Assembly (NCBI RefSeq): GCF_002795245.1
Contig: NZ_PGVG01000003.1
Span: forward strand, 186,001-250,000
DNA from: Bradyrhizobium forestalis
Lineage (GTDB): Bacteria; Pseudomonadota; Alphaproteobacteria; Rhizobiales; Xanthobacteraceae
Length of the DNA stretch: 64,000 nucleotides
Direction: 5' to 3'
The notes beneath the pieces are model-generated. The model was not told the origin of the DNA, ran no database searches, and was given only the letters and a program-made list of their open reading frames with translations. Both the position numbers and the translations under genes were made by a program. This document shows positions 24,647 to 32,920 of this stretch, piece by piece; position 1 is the stretch's first letter, and the number at the start of each line of letters is the position of its first letter.

Positions 24647-25327
24647 ATGGCGATGCAGGCCGCATCTCCGGAGCCAGCGGCGGAGCTGCGCGCCGCCGCT
24701 TATGGTCCGGAACGATCGCTCCTCGTTGCGGCTCAGCTAACCGCTTCGGGCGGCTTTCTCGATGCCTTCACCTGGCTCTCGCTCGGTGGTGTGTTCGCGA
24801 GCTCGCAGACCGGCAATGTCGTCTTCCTTGGCATCGACGCCCTGTCCGGGCGATGGCAGCAAGCGGCGCACCATCTGCTGCCGATCGCAGGCTTTCTGCT
24901 CGGAGCCTGGGTAGCGATCCGCATCCAGGCGCCGCTGCGTTGTCTCATTGCGCATATCGCCTGCCTCGCGGCAGCGATGTTGTTGCTGCATTGGATCCCT
25001 GATCCGATCGCCATCTTCGAAATCTCCTTTGGTATCGCACTGCAATCGGCCAGCTTCAGGCGCGTCGAGCGCTGGAGCTATCTCTCCGTCACCGTGACCG
25101 GCAACATGCTGCGCGCCATCGACGAGTTCGTGTCGACATCCGATCGCGACGCTTCGCGCGGGGGCGGAGCGATGCTGGTGCTCTGCTTGATGTTCCTGTT
25201 CGGCGCGGCGGTCGGCGGCTATGCGACGACGCGGCTGGGCGCGGGCAGTCTTGCCGTGCCGATCGCCTTGTCGGCGTGGGCGCTCCTGGTGTGCTGGCGG
25301 AACCGGATCGGCCGAGAGTCGCGCTGA
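24647..25327 (+). CDS. YoaK/DUF1275 family membrane protein
   Basis: A 226-residue inner-membrane protein with about six hydrophobic segments. The family motifs SGGFLDAFTWLSLGGVFASSQTGN (core GGFLDAFTWL and SQTGNVV) and YLSVTVTGNMLRA match DUF1275. Function is unknown for the family. The frame is open from 24536 inside fdhD, but homology begins after ATG 24647 or 24653. It lies 16 nt after fdhD in the same direction. Confidence 0.82.
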   Translation: MAMQAASPEPAAELRAAAYGPERSLLVAAQLTASGGFLDAFTWLSLGGVFASSQTGNVVFLGIDALSGRWQQAAHHLLPIAGFLLGAWVAIRIQAPLRCLIAHIACLAAAMLLLHWIPDPIAIFEISFGIALQSASFRRVERWSYLSVTVTGNMLRAIDEFVSTSDRDASRGGGAMLVLCLMFLFGAAVGGYATTRLGAGSLAVPIALSAWALLVCWRNRIGRESR

Positions 25328-25471
25328 GTGATTCTCCCACGCCGTGCACCGTCGCACCATGCCATTCGGCAAAGGGACGTTCGTTCGTGGAAGTGGGCGC
25401 GCCGTGCGCGACGTATCATCTCCAGCAAGTACCGGCATGGCTTTCCGACTTCAACGCCACAAGAGGCAAGG

Positions 25472-26908
25472 ATGAACGACCTTCGCAAAGAGACAGACAG
25501 CCTGGGTGAGGTATCCGTTCCCGCGGACAAGCTCTGGGGCGCGCAGACGCAACGTTCGCTCGAACATTTCAGCATCGGCAAGGACCTCATGCCGCGCGAG
25601 ATGATCCAGTCCTATGCGATCCTGAAAAAGGCAGCCGCGAACGCCAATTACGCGGGCGGTCGTCTCGACGGCAAGATCCACAAGCTGATCATTCACGTCT
25701 GCGACGAGATTCTCGCGGGCCAGCATCACGACATGTTCCCGCTTCACGTCTGGATGACCGGTAGCGGAACGCAGTTCAACATGAACGTGAACGAGGTGAT
25801 CTCGAACCGGTGCTGCGAGCTTGCAGGCACCGCGCTCGGCAGCAAGCTGCCGGTTCATCCGAACGATCACGTCAACATGTCGCAATCGTCGAACGACAGC
25901 TTCCCCTCGGCCATGTACATCGCGGCCGCGCTGAACGTGACGGAGCGCCTCGTTCCCGCTGTCGAGGCCCTGCATGACGCGATCGCGGCAAAATCGAGCC
26001 AGTGGGATGGTATCGTCAAGATCGGCCGCACCCACATGCAGGATGCCACTCCGCTGACGCTCGGGCAGGAGTGGTCGGGTTACGCCGGCATGCTCGCCGA
26101 CGATCTGACGCGCATCGACGATGCGCTCAAGGGCGTCTTTCGGCTCGCGCTCGGCGGCACGGCCGTCGGCACCGGGATCAATGCGGCGCCGGGCTTCGCG
26201 GCGGCCGTCGCGGCCGAGATCGCGCGGTTGACCGGCCTGCCGTTCGTCAGTGCCCCCAACAAGTTCGCCGTGCAGGGCGCGCACGATGCGCTGGTGCAGC
26301 TGTCCGGCACGCTTCGCACGCTTGCCGGCTCGCTCTACAAGATCGCTAACGACATCCGCCTGATGTCTTGCGGCCCGCGCGCGGGCTTTGCCGAATTGCT
26401 GATCCCCGAGAACGAGCCGGGCTCGTCGATCATGCCGGGCAAGGTCAACCCGACGCAGGCGGAGGCGCTGGCGATGATCGCCGTGCAGGTGATGGCGAAC
26501 GACGTCGCCGTCGGCTTCGGCGGCGCCGGCGGCTATCTCGAGATGAACGTCTACAAGCCGCTGATCATTCACAACATCGCACAGTCCATCACGATCCTCG
26601 CGGATGGTTGCACGAACTTCCGTACCTTCCTGATCGAAGGCACCGAGCCGAACCACAAGAAGATCCAGGAATATGTGGAGAGGTCGCTGATGCTGGTGAC
26701 TGCGCTGGCGCCGGTGATCGGCTACGACAAGGCATCGCGGATCGCGCATTACGCGATGGATAACGATCTCACGCTGAGATCTGCGGCGTTGAAGCTCGGC
26801 TTCGTGACCGAGCCGGAGTTCGACCGGATCGTCGATCCCGCCAAGATGGTCAGACCCTATGTCGCCGAGATCAAGGTGCCACTCGCAATCGGCGCCAAGG
26901 CCGTCTGA
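25472..26908 (+). CDS. fumC: Class II fumarate hydratase FumC
   Basis: A 478-residue oxygen-stable, iron-free fumarase converting fumarate to L-malate. Signature [10 protein letters not shown] is at about residue 319; substrate-binding regions [14 protein letters not shown] and [13 protein letters not shown] are intact. ATG 25472 has AGAGG 5 nt upstream. It is the first gene of a tight string fumC-cupin-mqo-cydA-cydB, placing malate production beside the membrane enzyme that oxidises malate. Resistance of class II fumarase to oxidants also suits the peroxide-defence genes upstream. Confidence 0.95.
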   Translation: MNDLRKETDSLGEVSVPADKLWGAQTQRSLEHFSIGKDLMPREMIQSYAILKKAAANANYAGGRLDGKIHKLIIHVCDEILAGQHHDMFPLHVWMTGSGTQFNMNVNEVISNRCCELAGTALGSKLPVHPNDHVNMSQSSNDSFPSAMYIAAALNVTERLVPAVEALHDAIAAKSSQWDGIVKIGRTHMQDATPLTLGQEWSGYAGMLADDLTRIDDALKGVFRLALGGTAVGTGINAAPGFAAAVAAEIARLTGLPFVSAPNKFAVQGAHDALVQLSGTLRTLAGSLYKIANDIRLMSCGPRAGFAELLIPENEPGSSIMPGKVNPTQAEALAMIAVQVMANDVAVGFGGAGGYLEMNVYKPLIIHNIAQSITILADGCTNFRTFLIEGTEPNHKKIQEYVERSLMLVTALAPVIGYDKASRIAHYAMDNDLTLRSAALKLGFVTEPEFDRIVDPAKMVRPYVAEIKVPLAIGAKAV

Positions 26909-26934
26909 AACAGCCCGGCTGAAAGGAGAGAACG

Positions 26935-27339
26935 ATGATCCGTTGCGTACGTCTATGGACCGGACAGGACAACAACTCGTATTTCGAGGAAGGGGGCATA
27001 GAGCTGGAGGCCGGCCAGCGCGGCGACGTTCTCACCGGAAAGATCGATGCCGTCAGCGTCTCCTTCCAGGAGACCGAGTCGGGCGGCGCCTTCTCCTGGC
27101 ACACCGCGCCGGTGCGCCAGCTCGTGATCACGCTCAGCGGCACGCTCGATTTCCAGACGCGTGACGGCCACCACTTCCTCATTCACCCCGGCAATGTCCT
27201 GCTGGCGGAAGATACCGCAGGTTCGGGTCACAGCTGGAAATTGACGGACGATTCGTCGTGGTGCCGCGCCTACGTGGTGTTGCGGCCGGGGGCCGACGTG
27301 CCGTTCCGCGCCAAGGCGCGGCAGCCGGCGCGGGCCTGA
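26935..27339 (+). CDS. Cupin-domain protein
   Basis: A 134-residue single cupin. The first cupin motif region is around FSWHTAPVRQLVITLSGTLDFQ (core SWHTAPVRQ, about residues 53-62) and the second is HPGNVLLAEDTAGSGHSW (about 83-100), giving only some of the usual His/Glu metal ligands. GAAAGGAGA lies upstream of the ATG. Spacing is 26 nt after fumC and 53 nt before mqo, so it is probably co-transcribed. The role is unknown; a metabolite-binding or isomerase function is possible. Confidence 0.8.
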   Translation: MIRCVRLWTGQDNNSYFEEGGIELEAGQRGDVLTGKIDAVSVSFQETESGGAFSWHTAPVRQLVITLSGTLDFQTRDGHHFLIHPGNVLLAEDTAGSGHSWKLTDDSSWCRAYVVLRPGADVPFRAKARQPARA

Positions 27340-27392
27340 CCGAGCCCATTGAGAGCAAACCATCGCCCACCAACCAAACGCAGAGAACTGCC

Positions 27393-28925
27393 ATGCAAGG
27401 AACTTCCGAATCCGACGTCGTCCTCATTGGCGCAGGCATCATGAGCGCCACCCTTGGTGTTCTTCTCAAGGAGCTGGAGCCCTCCCTCTCGATCCAGATG
27501 CTCGAGGCCCTCGAGGATTGCGCGCTCGAAAGCTCGGATGCCTGGAACAATGCGGGCACCGGCCACGCGGCCAATTGCGAGATGAACTACACGCCGCAGC
27601 GGCCCGACGGCAGCGTCGATATCTCGAAGGCGCTCGAGGTCAATGTCGAGTTCGACCTGTCGCGGCAGTTCTGGTCCTACCTCGTCGCGCGCGGCGCGAT
27701 CGCCGATCCCAGATCCTTCATTCATCCCGTGCCGCACATGAGCTTCGTGCACGGTGTCGACAACGTCGCCTTCCTCAGGAAGCGGTTCAAGGCGATGGCG
27801 GCCCATCATTGTTATGAGGGCATGGAATACAGCGAGGATCCCTCGAAGATCGCCGAATGGGCGCCGCTGGTGATGGAGGGCCGGCCCAGTGGCGATCCCG
27901 TGGCGGCGACGCGCATCATCACGGGGACCGATGTCGATTACGGTTCACTGACCCATCTTCTGGTCCATCATCTCGTCGACCAGCCGGGCTGCGCCGCGCA
28001 CTACAAGAGCTGCGCCACCGATCTCGTTCGCGAGCCGGACGGCCGCTGGCGCGTCCAGGTGCGCGACACCGACAGCGGCGAGACGAGGTCCGTCCGCGCC
28101 AAGTTCGTCTTCATCGGTGCCGGCGGCGGTGCGCTGCCGTTGCTGGAGAAGTCCGGGATTCCGGAAGGGCGCGGCTATGGCGGCTTTCCGGTCAGCGGAA
28201 TCTGGCTGCGCTGCGACGATCCGGAGATCAACCGGCGTCACCATGCCAAGGTCTACGGCAAGGCCGCGGTCGGCTCGCCGCCGATGTCGGTGCCGCATCT
28301 CGACACCCGCGTGATCGGCGGCGAACGCTCGCTGCTGTTCGGACCCTATGCCGGCTTCTCGAGCAAGTTCCTCAAGCACGGCTCGCTGCTCGACCTGTTC
28401 GAGTCGATCCGTCCCGCGAACGTCAAGCCGCTGCTTTCGGTGGCGCGCGATAATTTCGATCTCACCGAGTATCTGGTCGGGCAGGTGTTGCAGTCCGAGA
28501 GCCATCGTCTGGCGGCACTCGACGAATATTTCCCGAAAGCCGATCCGAAGGATTGGAGATTGCAGGTGGCGGGCCAGCGCGTCCAGATCATCAAGCCCGA
28601 CGTCAAGCGCGGCGGATTGCTCGAGTTCGGCACCGAGCTCGTCGGCGCCGACGATCATTCGCTGGTCGCCCTTCTCGGCGCTTCGCCGGGAGCTTCGACT
28701 GCGGCGTTCATCGCCATCAGCGTGCTGGAGAAGTGCTTCGCCAGTGAGCTCACGGCAAGCTCCTGGCTGCCGAAGCTGAAGCAGATCATCCCGTCCTATG
28801 GCGTGTCGCTGATCAAGGACGCCGATTTCTGCCGCCAGATCCGCGCTGCGACGGCGGAGGTGCTCAAGGTCGACAACATCCCGCAGCCGGCCGCACGTGC
28901 GCCGGCGGCCGCGATTCGGGCATGA
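27393..28925 (+). CDS. mqo: Malate:quinone oxidoreductase
   Basis: A 510-residue peripheral membrane flavoenzyme that oxidises malate to oxaloacetate and reduces quinone, bypassing NAD-dependent malate dehydrogenase. The N-terminal FAD site VVLIGAGIMSATLG (about residues 9-22), the SSDAWNNAGTGHAANCEMNY block, and a late GASPGASTAAFI motif are characteristic of Mqo. ATG 27393 begins the homology; the open frame upstream overlaps the cupin gene. It lies 18 nt before cydA, so the quinol it makes can feed the oxidase encoded next. Confidence 0.95.
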   Translation: MQGTSESDVVLIGAGIMSATLGVLLKELEPSLSIQMLEALEDCALESSDAWNNAGTGHAANCEMNYTPQRPDGSVDISKALEVNVEFDLSRQFWSYLVARGAIADPRSFIHPVPHMSFVHGVDNVAFLRKRFKAMAAHHCYEGMEYSEDPSKIAEWAPLVMEGRPSGDPVAATRIITGTDVDYGSLTHLLVHHLVDQPGCAAHYKSCATDLVREPDGRWRVQVRDTDSGETRSVRAKFVFIGAGGGALPLLEKSGIPEGRGYGGFPVSGIWLRCDDPEINRRHHAKVYGKAAVGSPPMSVPHLDTRVIGGERSLLFGPYAGFSSKFLKHGSLLDLFESIRPANVKPLLSVARDNFDLTEYLVGQVLQSESHRLAALDEYFPKADPKDWRLQVAGQRVQIIKPDVKRGGLLEFGTELVGADDHSLVALLGASPGASTAAFIAISVLEKCFASELTASSWLPKLKQIIPSYGVSLIKDADFCRQIRAATAEVLKVDNIPQPAARAPAAAIRA

Positions 28926-28943
28926 AGGGAGAAAGGACTTGCC

Positions 28944-30353
28944 ATGGATCCGACGGCGCTTCTCCTCTCGCGGCTGCAGTTCGCCTTCACCATCTCGTTC
29001 CATATCATTTTCCCGGCGTTCACGATCGGGCTTGCCGCCTGGCTCACCGTGCTCGAAGCGATGCACCAGTACAGTGGCAGGCCCGTCTACCGGACCCTGT
29101 TCGAGTTCTGGCTCAAGATCTTCGGCGTCGCCTTCGGCATGGGCGTTGTATCGGGCGTGGTGATGGCGTTCCAGTTCGGAACGAACTGGAGCGTGCTCTC
29201 GAAGATGTCCGGGCCGATCCAGGGGCCGCTGCTGTCCTACGAGACGTTCACCGCCTTCATGCTGGAGGCGGGTTTCTTCGGTATCCTCATCTTCGGACGG
29301 CCCCGGGTACCGGCCTGGTTCTACCTGTTCTCGACCGCGATGGTCGCGCTCGGAACCACGCTGTCGGCGTTCTGGATCATGGTCAACAACAGCTGGATGC
29401 AGGTGCCGACCGGCTATGTCCTGCAAAACGGCCAGTTCGTGCCTGACGATTGGGCGCAGATCATCTTCAACCGGGTGGTCTGGGTTCGCTTTCCGCACAT
29501 GCTGCTCGCGTCCTATCTCACCGGCGCCTTCTGCGTGGCGGCGACCGGCGCGTGGTATCTGCTGCGGCGGACCTATCGGGCCGAGGCGCATGTGATGCTG
29601 CGCATGGGCCTTGCGCTCGCGGCGGTGCTGCTTCCGGTGCAGCTCTTCATCGGACATCTCGTCGGCGACTACGTCCACGACTATCAGCCGGCCAAGTTCG
29701 CCGCGATCGAGGCGCGCTGGCACGACGAGCAGCCGGCCTCCGAGGTGCTGATCGCGATCCCGGATTCGACCACCGAATCGAACAGATACGCGCTATCGAT
29801 TCCGGTGCTCGGGAGCATCATCGGCAGCATGAGCCTGACCTCGAAGGAGGTCGGCCTGACCAGCTTCGCGCCGCAGGACCGGCCGCCGGTGGCGATCCCG
29901 TTCTTCGCCTTCCGCATCATGGTCGGCTGCGGCTTCGTGATGCTGGGGCTGGCCTGGCTCGGGACCTGGCTCGGGCTCAAGCATCGGCTCGAGCGCAGCC
30001 GACTGCTGCTGTGGGGCATCTTCCTCAGCTTTCCGTTGCCCTGGATCGCCATCCTCACGGGCTGGTACACCGCGGAGGTCGGCCGCCAGCCGTGGACGGT
30101 CTACGGCGTATTGCGGACCGCCGATGCCGTGACGCCGTCTCTGACCGCGGCCGCCGCGACGGCTTCACTGATCCTGTTCGTTGCGGTCTATGCCTTCATC
30201 TTCTCGTTCGGGACTTACTACATCTACCGGCTGCTGCGCGCCGGCCCGGCGGGGCTCGGTGGCAAGCCCTTGCACGTTCCCGTTCCCAATCGGCCGATGT
30301 CGCTCGCCGACCAGGTGCCGGCCTCGCACAGCTATCTCGAAGCGGGAGAATAG
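28944..30353 (+). CDS. cydA: Cytochrome bd-type quinol oxidase subunit I, short Q-loop (CioA-like)
   Basis: A 469-residue membrane subunit carrying haem b558 and the quinol site. Haem ligand His is in the N-terminal AFTISFHIIFPAF segment, and the diagnostic GWYTAEVGRQPW is at about residues 373-384. At 469 aa it lacks the insertion of E. coli-type CydA (522 aa), so it belongs to the short Q-loop group that includes cyanide-insensitive oxidases (CioA). AAGGGAGAAAGG lies upstream. cydB follows after 2 nt. No FixK/FNR box fits in the 18-nt space before it, so expression probably comes from further upstream. Confidence 0.94.
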   Translation: MDPTALLLSRLQFAFTISFHIIFPAFTIGLAAWLTVLEAMHQYSGRPVYRTLFEFWLKIFGVAFGMGVVSGVVMAFQFGTNWSVLSKMSGPIQGPLLSYETFTAFMLEAGFFGILIFGRPRVPAWFYLFSTAMVALGTTLSAFWIMVNNSWMQVPTGYVLQNGQFVPDDWAQIIFNRVVWVRFPHMLLASYLTGAFCVAATGAWYLLRRTYRAEAHVMLRMGLALAAVLLPVQLFIGHLVGDYVHDYQPAKFAAIEARWHDEQPASEVLIAIPDSTTESNRYALSIPVLGSIIGSMSLTSKEVGLTSFAPQDRPPVAIPFFAFRIMVGCGFVMLGLAWLGTWLGLKHRLERSRLLLWGIFLSFPLPWIAILTGWYTAEVGRQPWTVYGVLRTADAVTPSLTAAAATASLILFVAVYAFIFSFGTYYIYRLLRAGPAGLGGKPLHVPVPNRPMSLADQVPASHSYLEAGE

Positions 30354-30355
30354 AC

Positions 30356-31342
30356 ATGGTGATGTTCTGGGTTGCGCTGCTGGCCATCAGCATTCTGATC
30401 TATCTTCTGCTGGACGGGTTCGACCTCGGCGTCGGCATGCTGTTCGGCCTCGCCGATGGCGAGGCGAGGCGCGAGGAGATGCTGCGCACGATCGCGCCGG
30501 TCTGGGATGGCAACGAGACCTGGCTTGTCGTCGCCGGCGTGATCATGTGGGGTGCGTTCCCCGTGGTCTATGCCATGCTGATGCCCGCCTTCTACATCCC
30601 GGTCGTGGTCATGCTGCTGGGATTGATCCTGCGCGGTGTCGCGTTCGAATTTCGCGGCAAGGCCTCGCGCTCGCGCCGGATCTGGGATGTCAGCTTCACG
30701 GTGGGATCGTTTGCCGCAAGCTTCATGCAGGGCGTCATGGTCGGGGCGCTGGTCGAGGGGCTGCAATTTTCGAACGGCGAATATGTCGGCGGGACCTTCG
30801 GCTGGCTGACCGGCTTTTCGGTCTTGTGCGGGATCGGCCTGTGCTTCGGCTACGCGCTGCTCGGAGCCTGCTGGCTGGTGAGGAAGTGCGAGGGCCCGAT
30901 CCGCGACGCCACGCGGCGGCAGATCCCATTGCTCGCAGTCGCAGTGTTGGCCTTCCTAGTGGTCGTCTTCACGCATGCGCTTGTCGAGCAATTGCCAATC
31001 CTGCGCCGCTGGATCGAGCGGCCCTATCTGTTCGTGTTTCCCCTCATCGGCGCCGGTGCCGCCGCAATGCTCGCTACGAGTATCCTGCGCCACGACGATT
31101 ACTGGCCGTTCCACATGGTCGCACTGATCTTTGCGTCGGCCTTCGGCACGCTTGCCTTGTCGTTCTGGCCCTACATGATCCCGTTCGTCGTCACGATCGA
31201 GGAGGCGGCCGCGCCTCATGCGAGTCTCGCCTTCATGTTCTGGGGGGCGGGCCTGTTCGTGTTCCCGTTGATGCTGCTCTATGTCGCGGTGGGTTATCGC
31301 GTCTTCCGCGGCAAGACGGCTGCGGCGGCGGATCACTACTGA
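30356..31342 (+). CDS. cydB: Cytochrome bd-type quinol oxidase subunit II (CioB-like)
   Basis: A 328-residue subunit with about eight membrane segments. The conserved block LLDGFDLGVGMLFG (about 19-32) and APVWDGNETWLVVAGV (about 52-67) are typical of CydB/CioB. ATG 30356 comes 2 nt after the cydA stop; the longer open frame is a cydA shadow. No CydX-like small ORF was recognised between its stop and the terminator 30 nt downstream. Confidence 0.94.
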   Translation: MVMFWVALLAISILIYLLLDGFDLGVGMLFGLADGEARREEMLRTIAPVWDGNETWLVVAGVIMWGAFPVVYAMLMPAFYIPVVVMLLGLILRGVAFEFRGKASRSRRIWDVSFTVGSFAASFMQGVMVGALVEGLQFSNGEYVGGTFGWLTGFSVLCGIGLCFGYALLGACWLVRKCEGPIRDATRRQIPLLAVAVLAFLVVVFTHALVEQLPILRRWIERPYLFVFPLIGAGAAAMLATSILRHDDYWPFHMVALIFASAFGTLALSFWPYMIPFVVTIEEAAAPHASLAFMFWGAGLFVFPLMLLYVAVGYRVFRGKTAAAADHY

Positions 31343-31371
31343 CGGCTACACGCTCGAACCTCGAATGAAAC

Positions 31372-31397
31372 GAAAGGCGCCGTTTCCGGCGCCTTTC
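31372..31397. terminator. Bidirectional intrinsic terminator between cydB and the bicupin
   Basis: Perfect 11-bp stem GAAAGGCGCCG / CGGCGCCTTTC with a 4-nt TTTC loop, between convergent genes (30 nt after the cydB stop and 28 nt after the bicupin stop). The AAA and TTT at the stem ends give a short U tract in both directions. Confidence 0.8.
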
Positions 31398-31424
31398 TCG
31401 TTGAGGCCTCTCGTTGGGCTTCAT

Positions 31425-32672
31425 TCAGGACTTTGGCATGACGCCAGGACTGTTGTCTGGCCATTGGGCGATCAGCTTCTCGTCGATGTTGAAATGCTGG
31501 GCCACCAGCTTGGGCGGCGTGTGCGTCAGCCAGTTGGAGAGCGAGACCTCCTCGTAGCGCGGCGCACGGAAGACGCTGACGAGCTGTAGCTCGGTGTCGC
31601 CGACATTCTCCACATAGTGGCCGAGATTGCGCCGGACATAGCCGATGTCGCCGGCCGAGAAATCCGTCGTCAGCGCGTTCGGACCGGTGTCGAACACCGT
31701 CATCCGCGCCTTGCCCTTGATGTAGTACTGCCACTCGTCGGCGTTCGGATGCCAGTGCATTTCGCGGACCGCTCCCGGCGGCATCGTCACCAGGGCCGCG
31801 GCGACGGTGGTGGCCACCTTGAAGTTGCTGCTGTCGGCAACGCGGATGCTTCCGGCGGAGCTCTCCTTGACCGGGGTCGAGCTGCCGAGTGAGTGGACGA
31901 ACGGGTAGGGCGGCGCTTCGGCGTGCCTTGCGACTGCGGCGCGATCTGCGGCGAGATCGCCGGGCACCGTTCCCTGGAAGATCCAGAGATTGTGCAGCGG
32001 GATCTTCGCGAAGGCCTCGGCCGGGACGCCGAAATTCTTCGCCAGGACCTCGGGCGGGGTATGGGCCAGCCAATCCGTCACCAGCAGCGTGTTGAACTCA
32101 TTGGCGTGGCCGTCATCGAAGCAGATCACGAATTCGCAGCCGTCGGGGCCCAGTCCCTGCAGCGAATGCGGCGCGCCCGGCGGAAAATACCAGAGGTCGC
32201 CGGCTTTGAGGTCGGCGACATAGGGGCGTCCCTGGGTGTCGAGCACCGTGATGCGGCAGGTGCCATAGGTCATGATCGCCCATTCAGCGGCCTGATGCCA
32301 GTGCAGCTCGCGGATGCCGCCGGCAGACAGCCGCATGTTGACGCCGGAGATCTCCTTGGAGATGGCGAAGTCCTCGACGGTGACCTGACGGGCCCAGCCG
32401 CCATTCTGGATGCGCTTCGGTGCATTGTTGAATGAAGCCCAATCCATCGGCAGCCCGCCGACGTCGGTCGCCGGCGGGGTTTGCATGGAGGGGAATTGCT
32501 TGGCGAGGGCCGGATTCTGCGGACCGGGATCGCTAAGGCTTCCCGGACTCCTGGCGTTTACGGCGCCCTGCGGCGGCTCGTCCGGATTGCCGAAGCTTGC
32601 GGCTTGCGCACTGGAGCCGACCATGGCGGCACCTGCCGCGGACATGGCCAGCACGTCACGTCGTGAAAACAT
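31425..32672 (-). CDS. Tat-exported oxalate decarboxylase-family bicupin
   Basis: A 415-residue two-cupin protein. The N-terminus SRRDVLAMSAAGAAMVG followed by SSAQA is a twin-arginine signal, so the enzyme is exported folded with its metal. Each cupin has the Mn-binding HxH: ELHWHQAAEW (about 120-129) and EMHWHPNADEW (about 300-310), each with later Glu and His ligands. Oxalate decarboxylases (OxdC/OxdD) turn oxalate into formate and CO2. ATG 32672 is chosen because it starts the Tat signal; the frame extends to 32723. Divergent from a formate dehydrogenase-like molybdoenzyme. Related bicupins can act as oxalate oxidases, so the reaction is probable, not certain. Confidence 0.85.
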   Translation of the reverse strand: MFSRRDVLAMSAAGAAMVGSSAQAASFGNPDEPPQGAVNARSPGSLSDPGPQNPALAKQFPSMQTPPATDVGGLPMDWASFNNAPKRIQNGGWARQVTVEDFAISKEISGVNMRLSAGGIRELHWHQAAEWAIMTYGTCRITVLDTQGRPYVADLKAGDLWYFPPGAPHSLQGLGPDGCEFVICFDDGHANEFNTLLVTDWLAHTPPEVLAKNFGVPAEAFAKIPLHNLWIFQGTVPGDLAADRAAVARHAEAPPYPFVHSLGSSTPVKESSAGSIRVADSSNFKVATTVAAALVTMPPGAVREMHWHPNADEWQYYIKGKARMTVFDTGPNALTTDFSAGDIGYVRRNLGHYVENVGDTELQLVSVFRAPRYEEVSLSNWLTHTPPKLVAQHFNIDEKLIAQWPDNSPGVMPKS

Positions 32673-32920
32673 GTTGGGTCGCTCCTGAAAATTGTCGAAA
32701 GCCCTCTCGCGACGGGGCTCCAACCGCCGACCCTAGTTTCCGCTTGTCGTTTCAGCTTCCGGGAACGGCGCTCTTTTTGCCGGAATGCACTGGCTGCTGC
32801 GGCCAGCCGTCCGGGTTCGAGCGTGTGCAATTGAGAAATCCGGCTTCGTTTTGAAAAGACGGCGCTGCCCGCGCGATCCTTAACTGGCCTGAAAGAAGCG
32901 CAAGATCGAGAGATGTCGAG

